Positions 1 through 5,853 of a DNA stretch of 5,853 nt are shown here, one piece after another. Each line of letters opens with the position of its first letter. Positions within the stretch are counted from its first letter, which is position 1. This stretch comes from an uncultured Planctomycetota bacterium (lineage in GTDB: Bacteria; Planctomycetota; Planctomycetia; Pirellulales; Thermoguttaceae). The DNA lies in assembly GCA_902797455.1 (NCBI GenBank), contig CADBTE010000081.1, positions 1 through 5,853 on the forward strand. The letters run 5' to 3'. The position numbers and the translations under genes were made by a program. The notes beneath the pieces are model-generated. The model was not told the origin of the DNA, did not search any database, and was given only the letters and a program-made list of their open reading frames with translations.

Positions 1-198
1 AACTGGAGCCAAATCGTCAAACGCGCGCCGGAGCTGTACGGAATCAAAAGCCATGGACGCTGGGTGGTGATTGTCTCCCCCTACGATGTCAGCTGCGCGC
101 TGGAAGGACACGCTTCGGCCGAGTGCGCCGGTTATACCAAGCAAAGCGCAATGCGGCTTTCAATCAATATTCTGCTCTACGCTGCGGAGTACCTGTGA
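1..198 (+). CDS. DUF4159 domain protein, C-terminal fragment
   Basis: The reading frame is open from base 1 and ends at TGA 196-198, giving the last 65 residues of a protein whose start lies outside the window. The visible part contains GRWVVIVSPYDVSCALEGH (residues 19-37 of the fragment), a Cys-Ala-Gly-Tyr segment and a final amphipathic stretch, RLSINILLYAAEYL. From memory of the family, this matches the end of DUF4159 domains, where a 'voluntary SPYD.gCaLE' strand is followed by a 'GY..esAlrL..nilLYAl' helix; the domain is common in planctomycetes and is often found in exported or membrane proteins near MoxR/BatA-type gene sets. Its biochemical role is unknown. The next gene is convergent and begins its stop codon 17 bases downstream. 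The assignment rests on pattern memory of a short fragment, so the family is likely but the full-length architecture cannot be seen. Confidence 0.72.
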   Translation, partial: NWSQIVKRAPELYGIKSHGRWVVIVSPYDVSCALEGHASAECAGYTKQSAMRLSINILLYAAEYL

Positions 199-214
199 GC
201 TGCCTAAGGGAGAA

Positions 215-1438
215 TCAGTTGAGATCTTCCCCGCAGGCGAGACACTCTTTGAGCTTTTCGAAGACCTCGGGGGAATCGAGCTTAAAGACCAAAAAGAAAC
301 GGTTGTCTTCACAAGTCGGTTCGGCATGGGCCAGAAGCTCCAGCCATAGGGCCTGAGACGGGGTGAGCGTATCACGTCCCTGGGCCCACTGGGTGTAGAC
401 ATCTCGGCTTTGGTAGAAAAGCTCTTGAAGCTCGGCCGAGGACTCGTTCCTGGTACAGTCGAAAGTGACGGTCACCGTCGTCACGCCCGAGATCTCTTGG
501 GCGGTAAGCTGAATGGTCCGCACGTCATCGGCAAGACGCGACACAGCCGGCGCGAACGCTCGGGCCCGGCTTTCTTCCGGCCGGGCGGCCAAATTGTCGG
601 CCAGGAAACGAAGGGCCGGCTGCTGCAGCCCGACCAAAAGAAAGAGAGAATCGGAACGGGTCAAAGCCCCCGCGAGCTCTTTGGATTGCGGAAATTTCCC
701 TTTCACGCTCTGGAGCGGCCCCTCGTTGGCGGAAAGGACAAAAAGACTCTTCCCCTGATCGTTCGGCAGCGGAGAGACCCAGTCGAGGAAAAGGGTCCGC
801 TGAGGCTGCCGGGGCCGGGCAGAAACAAACCCGCGCGGAAGTGACGGGCGAGCGGGGTCCTCGGCGTATCCGGACTGCTCCAGCGCGGCGGCGGTCAGCT
901 GGAGAATGGAATCGGGGAGAAAATCGGTGACGAAGATCAGCGACGGGCTTCCCGGGTAAAGGGAACCGTTCTGGTCCATAAGAATGTTTCCCCAAACCCC
1001 CTGCAAGTTGAAGAAGAAGAGATTCATCGGCTCTTGGAAAGAGGGGGAGGAGTGAAAAACCTTCGTCAGGACATCCGCCAGCGGGGAACTCGGATCGGAA
1101 AGCCAGCGGGAATTAAGCCGGGTGAGGTGCCGGGTAAAAAACAGCGACCACTGCGGGGAATTGAGTATCTTTTCGGCCAGCTGTGTATGGACCAGCTTGT
1201 TCGGTGAGACAAAGAACGAGACGGACGCGGCGATAGGGGCGTTTTGCGCCGCGGCGGCCGGCGTTTCGGCCGTGGGGATCTGTTCCTGGCCCATAACCGA
1301 GGCAAACAGCGCCAGAACCGTCAGCATAGCCAACGCCAGCGGGATGACTGTCACACGCGCAATCAGGCGGAACACGGCCTTCTTCCTTTTCGAAAAACTA
1401 TCTGTTTCTGCGTCGGTCTCGTTACTTTCTTTACGCAA
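215..1438 (-). CDS. Membrane-anchored or secreted protein of unknown function
   Basis: I do not recognise this 407-residue protein. A charged N-terminus (residues 1-24, with KRKK at 17-20) precedes one hydrophobic segment at about 30-49, then an Ala/Pro-rich linker (53-70). The remaining ~335 residues look like a globular extracytoplasmic domain with alternating strands and helices. There are four Cys, at 328, 376, 399 and 402, all in the C-terminal quarter; disulfides are possible. Segments such as ADDVRTIQLTAQEISGVTTV (303-322) resemble exported planctomycete proteins of unknown function. The longest frame starts at TTG (1438-1436), where the nearest GAGG is about 15 bases upstream, which is poor. 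An alternative start is GTG at 1375-1373 (codon 22), preceded by AAAAGGAAG about 7 bases upstream; it would leave a classic signal peptide, MFRLIARVTVIPLALAMLTV. It lies 23 bases after the lipoprotein gene and probably shares its transcript. The coding call is strong and the start is uncertain. Confidence 0.85.
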   Translation of the reverse strand: MRKESNETDAETDSFSKRKKAVFRLIARVTVIPLALAMLTVLALFASVMGQEQIPTAETPAAAAQNAPIAASVSFFVSPNKLVHTQLAEKILNSPQWSLFFTRHLTRLNSRWLSDPSSPLADVLTKVFHSSPSFQEPMNLFFFNLQGVWGNILMDQNGSLYPGSPSLIFVTDFLPDSILQLTAAALEQSGYAEDPARPSLPRGFVSARPRQPQRTLFLDWVSPLPNDQGKSLFVLSANEGPLQSVKGKFPQSKELAGALTRSDSLFLLVGLQQPALRFLADNLAARPEESRARAFAPAVSRLADDVRTIQLTAQEISGVTTVTVTFDCTRNESSAELQELFYQSRDVYTQWAQGRDTLTPSQALWLELLAHAEPTCEDNRFFLVFKLDSPEVFEKLKECLACGEDLN

Positions 1439-1461
1439 TCCCCCGGCGATATACCTCAGCC

Positions 1462-1728
1462 TTACTTGGACAAGTCAGAGGATTTTTCGGCCGCGCCGCT
1501 TTCCTTCGCGCTTTGAGAAGAGTCCTCCAGCACGGGGGCGCTTAAAGGACAGTTCTCATCGACCCCTTCGGGGAGAGGGAGGGAGAACCGATCCCCCGGT
1601 TTTTTTCCGGGGTTGGGGAACTCACTGACGATCGTGCCAAATTCCTCTCGATCAGCCGCGGAAGAACCGCAGCCGGCCGCGGGAAGAATCAGAGCCAGCA
1701 CCGTGGCGGCAGCGAGAAGAGCTTTCAT
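1462..1728 (-). CDS. Small lipoprotein of unknown function
   Basis: This 88-residue protein has a short basic N-terminus, a hydrophobic stretch (residues 3-18) and a lipobox, LPAAGC, with the acylated Cys at position 20. It is therefore expected to be exported by Sec, lipidated and held on the outer face of a membrane. The mature part is only 68 residues: a conserved-looking core, EEFGTIVSEFPNPG (28-41), a Pro/Leu patch, a second Cys at 60, and a Ser/Lys/Glu-rich tail that is probably disordered. The 'GTIV-E-P' core resembles small planctomycete lipoproteins I have seen, but I know of no function. The ATG start is well supported by AAGGAGA at 1744-1738, nine bases upstream. It sits 50 bases after leuA and 23 bases before the membrane-anchored protein gene, so the two exported proteins are probably made together. 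Confidence 0.85.
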   Translation of the reverse strand: MKALLAAATVLALILPAAGCGSSAADREEFGTIVSEFPNPGKKPGDRFSLPLPEGVDENCPLSAPVLEDSSQSAKESGAAEKSSDLSK

Positions 1729-1778
1729 TTGAACTTCTCTCCTTTATGTGATGGAAGAACCCTTGCGGGACAAAAAAA

Positions 1779-3371
1779 TCAGCAGGCGCCCTTCGCCGGC
1801 GCGTCGCGATTGATGGCGTCGAGCACCGCTCGGATCGCCCCCTCGACAACGTCGAACGAGACACCGCGGCCGGGAAATTCCCGCACTTCTTTCGTCTCTG
1901 GGTCACCTTTCTCAATGATGACGTCGATGTCCGCCTGGGCGTCCTCACCATCGGAAACCGCCTCGAGTTTAAACTCTTTCAGGTGGATCGGCAGGCAGGT
2001 GATCGTTTTGACCGCCTCGAAGGCCATATTGACCGGCCCCCCGACGAGGTCATCACCGGACAGTTCCACCGCGGCCTCGGCGCCGCAGCGCGAGAGGGTC
2101 AGTCGGATCGATGGGCTGTCCTGGCCGCAGCGCATTGAGTAGGAGACGAAGCGCCATTTGGTATCGGCCGCGTCGCCATCGACCGATGTCTCACGGGAAA
2201 ACTGGCTGACCAAGGCAACGATATCGGAGTCGTAGATGCACTTTTTGCGGTCGGCGAGCTTTTTGAACTCGGCAAAAACGATGTCGAGCTTTTCGGTCTG
2301 AAGCTCGATCCCCAGGTGCTTGAGGCGATCGGCCAGCGCGGCACGGCCGCTGTGTTTGCCCAAAACCAGGTCGTTCTTCGTAAAACCGACACTCTCGGGA
2401 GACATGATCTCGTAGGTCGTCCGCTCTTTGAGGATACCGTCTTGGTGAATTCCCGCCTCGTGAGCGAAGGCGTTGCGGCCGACGATCGCTTTGTTGCGAG
2501 GAACCCTCAGACCGGTGATCCTCGAAACCAGACGGCTGGTCGGAACAAGCTTCCGGGAGTTGATTTTCGTGTCGACGTGATAGATGTCTGAACGGGTGCG
2601 CATCGCCATCACCACCTCTTCGAGCGCCGAGTTGCCGGCACGCTCGCCCAGGCCGTTGATGGTGCACTCGATCTGACCGGCGCCGGCGGCCACGGCGGCC
2701 AAGGCGTTGGCAACCGCCATCCCGAGATCGTTGTGGCAGTGGACACTGAGAATCGCCTGGTCGATATTTGGAACGCGATTGATCAGCGCGGCGATCCGGT
2801 CGAACGACTCCTGCGGGGTATCGTATCCGACGGTGTCGGGGATATTGACCGTTTTCGCCCCGGCGGCGATCACCGCCTCGACGACCTGGCAGAGGTAGTC
2901 GATCTCGGTCCGGCTGCCGTCCTCGGGAGAAAACTCGACGTCATCGCAAAAGCCGCGGGCCCGTTTAACACCGGCCACGGCCCGCTCAATCACCTGCTCT
3001 TTGCTCATCTTGAGCTTGTACTGGCGGTGGATCGGGCTGGTCGCGATAAAAACGTGGATACGGGGCTGACGCGCCTTGGCCAGCGCCGCGCCAGCGGCGT
3101 CGATATCGCCGCTCACACAGCGGGCCAAGCCGCAGACCGACGCGCCGTCGACCACCTTCGAAACTTCCTCAACCGACTGAAAGTCTCCCGGCGAGATGAC
3201 GGGAAAACCGGCCTCGATGACATCAACACCGAGATCAACCAGTGCCCGAGCCACCTCGAGCTTCTCGGGAATATTCATGCTGGCGCCCGGCGATTGCTCG
3301 CCGTCGCGCAGGGTCGTGTCGAAGATGACGATCTTTCGCGCTTCGGCCTTTCTGTGTATATCGTTTTCCAT
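1779..3371 (-). CDS. leuA: 2-isopropylmalate synthase
   Basis: LeuA condenses acetyl-CoA with 2-oxoisovalerate to give 2-isopropylmalate, the first committed step of leucine synthesis, in the cytoplasm. The 530-residue length fits the long bacterial form. The HMGL-like TIM barrel covers about residues 13-280: FDTTLRDGEQSPGASM (17-32) carries the catalytic Arg22 and metal-binding Asp23, and SVHCHNDLGMAVANALAA (209-226) carries metal ligands His211 and His213. Next comes GLGERAGNSALEEVVMAM (240-257). The linker subdomain has NAFAHEAGIHQDGILK (300-315), with the conserved His304. The C-terminal LeuA dimer domain (about 385-525), where leucine binds in characterised enzymes, includes GGPVNMAFEAVKTIT (444-458) and ends with GRGVSFDVVEGAIRAVLDAI (501-520), so feedback inhibition is plausible. 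The SPGASM and HEAGIHQDG motifs favour LeuA over homocitrate or citramalate synthase. The ATG start has AAGGAAA at 3381-3375. No other leu or ilv gene is adjacent within the window. Confidence 0.97.
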   Translation of the reverse strand: MENDIHRKAEARKIVIFDTTLRDGEQSPGASMNIPEKLEVARALVDLGVDVIEAGFPVISPGDFQSVEEVSKVVDGASVCGLARCVSGDIDAAGAALAKARQPRIHVFIATSPIHRQYKLKMSKEQVIERAVAGVKRARGFCDDVEFSPEDGSRTEIDYLCQVVEAVIAAGAKTVNIPDTVGYDTPQESFDRIAALINRVPNIDQAILSVHCHNDLGMAVANALAAVAAGAGQIECTINGLGERAGNSALEEVVMAMRTRSDIYHVDTKINSRKLVPTSRLVSRITGLRVPRNKAIVGRNAFAHEAGIHQDGILKERTTYEIMSPESVGFTKNDLVLGKHSGRAALADRLKHLGIELQTEKLDIVFAEFKKLADRKKCIYDSDIVALVSQFSRETSVDGDAADTKWRFVSYSMRCGQDSPSIRLTLSRCGAEAAVELSGDDLVGGPVNMAFEAVKTITCLPIHLKEFKLEAVSDGEDAQADIDVIIEKGDPETKEVREFPGRGVSFDVVEGAIRAVLDAINRDAPAKGAC

Positions 3372-3390
3372 TGATTTCCTTCCAAGGATC

Positions 3391-3405
3391 AGAGCCTAAA
3401 GCTCT
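3391..3405 (-). promoter_or_regulatory. Small hairpin in the leuA leader
   Basis: In the presumed leuA 5' untranslated RNA, AGAGC and GCTCT form a perfect 5-bp stem with a 5-base loop, ending about 10 bases upstream of the AAGGAAA ribosome-binding site. No T-tract follows, so it is not a terminator, and I see no leucine-rich leader peptide or T-box signature. It may affect mRNA stability or translation, or it may be chance. Confidence 0.3.
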
Positions 3406-3428
3406 ATGTTACTGGTCGCTGATTATAT

Positions 3429-3456
3429 ATTATACTAAGCGGCCGGGCGATTGCAA
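3429..3456 (-). promoter_or_regulatory. Predicted sigma70-like promoter of leuA
   Basis: Read on the minus strand, TTGCAA (3456-3451; 4 of 6 bases match TTGACA) is followed by a 16-base spacer and a perfect TATAAT (3434-3429). Transcription would start near 3421, giving a leader of about 50 bases before the leuA ATG. A second TATAAT overlaps just downstream (3427-3422) but would have a 23-base spacer, so it is less likely to be the one used. Pattern match only. Confidence 0.6.
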
Positions 3457-3496
3457 CCATAGCACCCCGAGAACAAAAAACGGCCGCGTCGGAATA

Positions 3497-3569
3497 TCCA
3501 GGCGAGATTTTTCAAAAAAAGGAGAATCTCATCACGCTTCATGAGGGCTTTTCGTGACATTCGCCTGGA
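3497..3569. repeat. 9-bp inverted repeat in the divergent promoter region
   Basis: TCCAGGCGA (3497-3505) and TCGCCTGGA (3561-3569) are exact reverse complements. The arm centres are 64 bases apart, close to six helical turns. The right arm falls inside the spacer between the -35 and -10 boxes of the kinase promoter, and the left arm lies between the two promoters. Both arms are upstream of either predicted transcription start, so any role would be at the DNA level, such as a two-site operator. A single exact 9-mer pair is not rare enough in about 380 bases to rule out chance. Confidence 0.35.
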
Positions 3570-3581
3570 AGTGATTATAAT
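3554..3581 (+). promoter_or_regulatory. Predicted sigma70-like promoter of the kinase gene
   Basis: GTGACA (3554-3559; 5 of 6 bases match TTGACA) is followed by a 16-base spacer and a perfect TATAAT (3576-3581). Transcription would begin near 3588, leaving a leader of about 166 bases before the kinase ATG at 3754. The spacer contains the right arm of the inverted repeat at 3561-3569. Pattern match only. Confidence 0.6.
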
Positions 3582-3716
3582 AGCGGTTAGGGTGACCGAT
3601 GGCCTGTCCGATGAGCCGGCCGCTTGAAGCGTCATCCGTCTAAAAGCCGACGCGCGGGAAAGACCGTCCGAATTTCCCATGGAAGCGCTCGTGCTTTTGT
3701 TTCACGCGTGTCCCCG

Positions 3717-3737
3717 CCCCTGCGGATGAAAAAGGGG
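3717..3737 (+). promoter_or_regulatory. Hairpin overlapping the kinase ribosome-binding site
   Basis: CCCCT (3717-3721) can pair with AGGGG (3733-3737) across an 11-base loop. The right arm overlaps the start of the purine-rich ribosome-binding region GGGGAGGAG (3734-3742), which lies 11 bases before ATG 3754. Folding would partly cover the binding site. The stem is short and AGGAG itself is only half covered, so this is a weak candidate. Confidence 0.25.
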
Positions 3738-3753
3738 AGGAGAAAGAACAATT

Positions 3754-5844
3754 ATGGCGCCGATATCCGTAGACGAAATCGTTCAGAGAATCCGCGCGCT
3801 CGGCCTTCTGGAAGAAGACCAGCTCCAAAACATTTGGGTCAATCTCGGAACGCAGAATGTCACCCGCGAGGTATTCCTCCAGGCGCTGCTGCGCCATGGC
3901 GGACTGACCAAATACCAGGTAGAACGGCTTCAGAGCGGGGAGACGACCGGCTTTTATTACAGAGACTACAAGGTTCTCTACCCGGTCGGCGCAGGGACGT
4001 TCGCGCGGGTCTTTCGAGCCATTCATACCGAAACGCACAAAGACGTCGCGATCAAGGTGCTGCGCCAGCGATTCAGCACCGATCCGGAAGCCGTCAATCT
4101 TTTCATTCGCGAAGCGGAGCTGTGCATCAGTTTCCATCACCCAAACATTGTCCCGACCCACTCGGTTCATTCCGGGAAGAACAATCTCCACTACATGGTG
4201 ATGGACTTCATCGAGGGACAGACGCTTCGGGAGTTCACCAACGTCCAAAAGAAGGTCGATCCCCAGGTCGCCACCCGAATCACCACCGACATCTGCCGCG
4301 GGCTCGACTACGCTTTTAAGCGGGGCCAGCTCCACCGTGACCTGAAGATGACCAACGTCATTCTCTCCAGCGGCGGGAAGGCGATCCTCTGCGATTTCGG
4401 CTTAGCCGCCAACGAGAACGAAAAGAACCCCGACCACAAAAACCAGCGCGCGATCGACTACGCCGCGCTGGAGAGAACCACGCACGTCCCGCGCGACGAC
4501 AAGCGCAGCGATATATTCTTTCTCGGGACGATGTTCTTCCACATGCTCACCGGGGTCGCTCCCTTGGTCGAGGCCCGTGACCGCGCCAAGCGGCTCGATC
4601 GTACCCGGTTCCTTTCGCTCAAACCGGTCGAAACGGTCGAACCGACGGTTCCGATCGCGCTGGCGTTTGTTGTCAATAAGGCCATGGCGCTCGACCCCGA
4701 AAAAAGGTATCAGACCCCCGCGGCGATGCTCATCGATCTGGAGGCCGTCGCCAAGAAGCTCGCCACCGGCACCGCCAATGATGACCCCCGAGGCCCCCAT
4801 TTGGCCAGCCCCAGCTCGATCTCGCTGGCTCACGCCGCCAAGCGGGAGTCGCATCAGGCCACCGTCATGATTGTCGAGGCGAATCCGGAGATGCAAAACG
4901 TCTTCCGTGAATCGCTTAAACGGCTCAATCTCCGTGTGCTGGTGCTCTCCTCTGCCGAGCGGGCGCTGGAACGGTTCGAAGACAACGACCAAACAATCTC
5001 CTGCGTCCTCTTCAACGCGCAGTCGCTCGGTTCCAGTGCCGTGGCGGCGTTCAATAAGCTCAGCAAAAACCGCCTGACCGCCGATATTCCCGCTATTTTG
5101 CTTCTGGACGAAAGCCAAACAAAATGGAGCGCCAAGGCGATTCGCGACAAACACCGAGTGGCCGTCGGGATGCCGATCAGTATGCGCCGGCTTCAAGAGG
5201 TAATGCTCAAGCTGATCAGCAACAAACAAAACGCCGACCGCCCCGGAACTTCCGCCCCCGCGGCGGCCGGTCCGGCCGGGGAGCCGAGCGCCGAGGACAA
5301 AGACACGGGCAAAACAGCGGTCGGCCTGGCGGCTTCGTCCACGGCCTTCATCGACCCGGAAAAGTCAGGTTCACTCCCCGATCCTGGGAAGACCTCGATC
5401 GCCTCCCGCAGCGACCTCGCCTCGGCAGCCGACGCGGGGCTGGGTCCCCAAGACGAGTCCGAAATCTTCGGCGATCTTGTCTCCGCGTCCACTTCTTCCG
5501 CGGAACAGACCAGGCAGTCCAACCTCGATCTGAGCGGCTCCTCGGAGAGCTCCGACGATTATGTCGCTTATCTTGACGAGTCGAGCGCCTCGGCCGTCAA
5601 GACGGGAACCTTCTCTCGGACTCTGTTTGAGGAAGCGCTCAACGACGCCGTCGACGCGCTGGTTCTGAAGATCCAGCAGGACGGTACCGACACCGAAAAT
5701 GAGGAGGTCGATGACGTCAGCGGCTTAACGCGCGAGGAATTCTTAGCCGGCAGTTCGGGCGAGGAAGACGAAGACAAAGATGATGGGTCTGACAGCGACG
5801 ACTACGGCGACGACGACCTGTATGAAGACGATGATGAAGACTAA
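3754..5844 (+). CDS. Ser/Thr protein kinase with pseudo-receiver domain and acidic tail
   Basis: This 696-residue protein has four parts. Residues 1-70 are a helical pre-kinase region (LTKYQVERLQSGE at 51-63) typical of planctomycete kinases. Residues about 72-337 form a Hanks-type kinase domain: Gly loop VGAGTFARVF (78-87), ATP-binding Lys101 in VAIK, Glu120, catalytic HRDLKMTN (194-201, Asp196), DFG (214-216), RSDIFFLG (251-258) and the late Arg318. Catalysis should therefore be intact. The activation segment is odd: ALE replaces APE, and 214-240 has no Ser or Thr. Residues 368-488 fit a response-regulator beta-alpha fold, but Glu375/Ala376, Asn421, Leu451 and Met473 replace the acidic pair, phospho-Asp, switch Thr and Lys. 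Residues 490-696 are low-complexity and Ser/Asp/Glu-rich, with one helix-like stretch at 618-641. No signal peptide or membrane segment is visible, so it is probably cytoplasmic. Substrates are unknown. The ATG start follows AGGAG (3738-3742). Confidence 0.95.
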   Translation: MAPISVDEIVQRIRALGLLEEDQLQNIWVNLGTQNVTREVFLQALLRHGGLTKYQVERLQSGETTGFYYRDYKVLYPVGAGTFARVFRAIHTETHKDVAIKVLRQRFSTDPEAVNLFIREAELCISFHHPNIVPTHSVHSGKNNLHYMVMDFIEGQTLREFTNVQKKVDPQVATRITTDICRGLDYAFKRGQLHRDLKMTNVILSSGGKAILCDFGLAANENEKNPDHKNQRAIDYAALERTTHVPRDDKRSDIFFLGTMFFHMLTGVAPLVEARDRAKRLDRTRFLSLKPVETVEPTVPIALAFVVNKAMALDPEKRYQTPAAMLIDLEAVAKKLATGTANDDPRGPHLASPSSISLAHAAKRESHQATVMIVEANPEMQNVFRESLKRLNLRVLVLSSAERALERFEDNDQTISCVLFNAQSLGSSAVAAFNKLSKNRLTADIPAILLLDESQTKWSAKAIRDKHRVAVGMPISMRRLQEVMLKLISNKQNADRPGTSAPAAAGPAGEPSAEDKDTGKTAVGLAASSTAFIDPEKSGSLPDPGKTSIASRSDLASAADAGLGPQDESEIFGDLVSASTSSAEQTRQSNLDLSGSSESSDDYVAYLDESSASAVKTGTFSRTLFEEALNDAVDALVLKIQQDGTDTENEEVDDVSGLTREEFLAGSSGEEDEDKDDGSDSDDYGDDDLYEDDDED

Positions 5845-5853
5845 TTCGCCGGA

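Larger units (their letters stand above)
3372..3753. other. Divergent intergenic region, leuA / kinase
   Basis: This 382-base gap separates two genes that point away from each other. It holds one promoter candidate per direction, with -10 boxes about 140 bases apart, so the promoters do not overlap. Between them are an AT-rich imperfect dyad (GAGATT 3504-3509 with AATCTC 3525-3530), a CTCAT/ATGAG dyad (3528-3532 and 3541-3545), and a 9-bp inverted repeat described separately. The kinase-side leader (about 3588-3753) is about 166 bases, longer than needed for a ribosome-binding site. Frames that enter it from the kinase side are shadows. I see no tRNA, riboswitch consensus or convincing small gene. 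Confidence 0.6.

Noticed and set aside
182..236. CTGCGG/CCGCAG inverted repeat spanning the convergent gene ends
   Set aside because: Six-base arms with a 43-base spacer and no T-tract; too weak to call a bidirectional terminator.
410..844. Open frame of 144 codons (+) antisense to the membrane-anchored protein
   Set aside because: No domain and no support beyond an open frame; the minus-strand protein has a clear N-terminal hydrophobic segment and a gene-like layout.
1772..1802. Possible terminator after leuA (minus strand): GCGCC/GGCGC stem followed by T7
   Set aside because: The stem is only 5 bp, lies inside the leuA coding end, and is separated from the T-tract by 7 bases, so it is not a convincing intrinsic terminator.
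2733..3374. Open frame of 213 codons on the + strand across leuA
   Set aside because: It lies wholly antisense to the well-supported leuA gene, has no family resemblance, and is expected from GC-biased third positions.
3384..3421. Leucine attenuator or T-box in the leuA leader
   Set aside because: The leader is only about 50 bases, has no leader peptide with Leu codons, no T-box motif and no terminator stem.
3624..4319. Open frame of 231 codons (+) starting at TTG in the kinase leader
   Set aside because: It overlaps the first 566 bases of the kinase in another frame, is highly basic and Arg/Pro-rich, and shows no domain; the antisense 231-codon frame at 3640-4335 fails for the same reasons.
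4402..5229. Open frame of 275 codons on the - strand inside the kinase gene
   Set aside because: It mirrors the kinase frame, is rich in Arg, Gly and His as antisense frames often are, and has no recognisable domain.

Overview
The window looks like a piece of a moderately GC-rich bacterial chromosome, most likely from a planctomycete. This is inferred from protein style, not from a marker gene. The signs are a DUF4159 C-terminus, a Ser/Thr kinase with the short pre-kinase helical region typical of planctomycete kinases, and small exported proteins of unknown function. I see no RNA gene, insertion sequence, CRISPR array or sign of recent transfer.

Layout. Positions 1-198 (+) hold the last 65 codons of a DUF4159-type protein. 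It converges, with a 16-base gap, on a minus-strand block that reads right to left: leuA (3371-1779, 2-isopropylmalate synthase), a small lipoprotein (1728-1462) and a 407-residue membrane-anchored protein of unknown function (1438-215). Gaps of 50 and 23 bases and the lack of a convincing terminator suggest they can be co-transcribed. From 3372 to 3753 is a 382-base divergent intergenic region with a good sigma70-like promoter for each direction, a 9-bp inverted repeat and two small hairpins near ribosome-binding sites. Positions 3754-5844 (+) encode a 696-residue Ser/Thr kinase, and only 9 bases follow it.

The most unusual gene is the kinase. Its catalytic residues are intact, but its activation segment contains no Ser or Thr and has an altered APE motif. 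A receiver-like domain that has lost its acidic pair, phospho-acceptor Asp, switch Thr and Lys follows, and then a long Ser/Asp/Glu-rich tail ending in an almost purely acidic stretch. No membrane segment is visible, so it is probably cytoplasmic.

A functional link between the leuA block and the kinase is not shown. They share only the divergent regulatory region. LeuA makes the first committed intermediate of leucine synthesis. The two small downstream proteins are exported and are not obviously part of that pathway.
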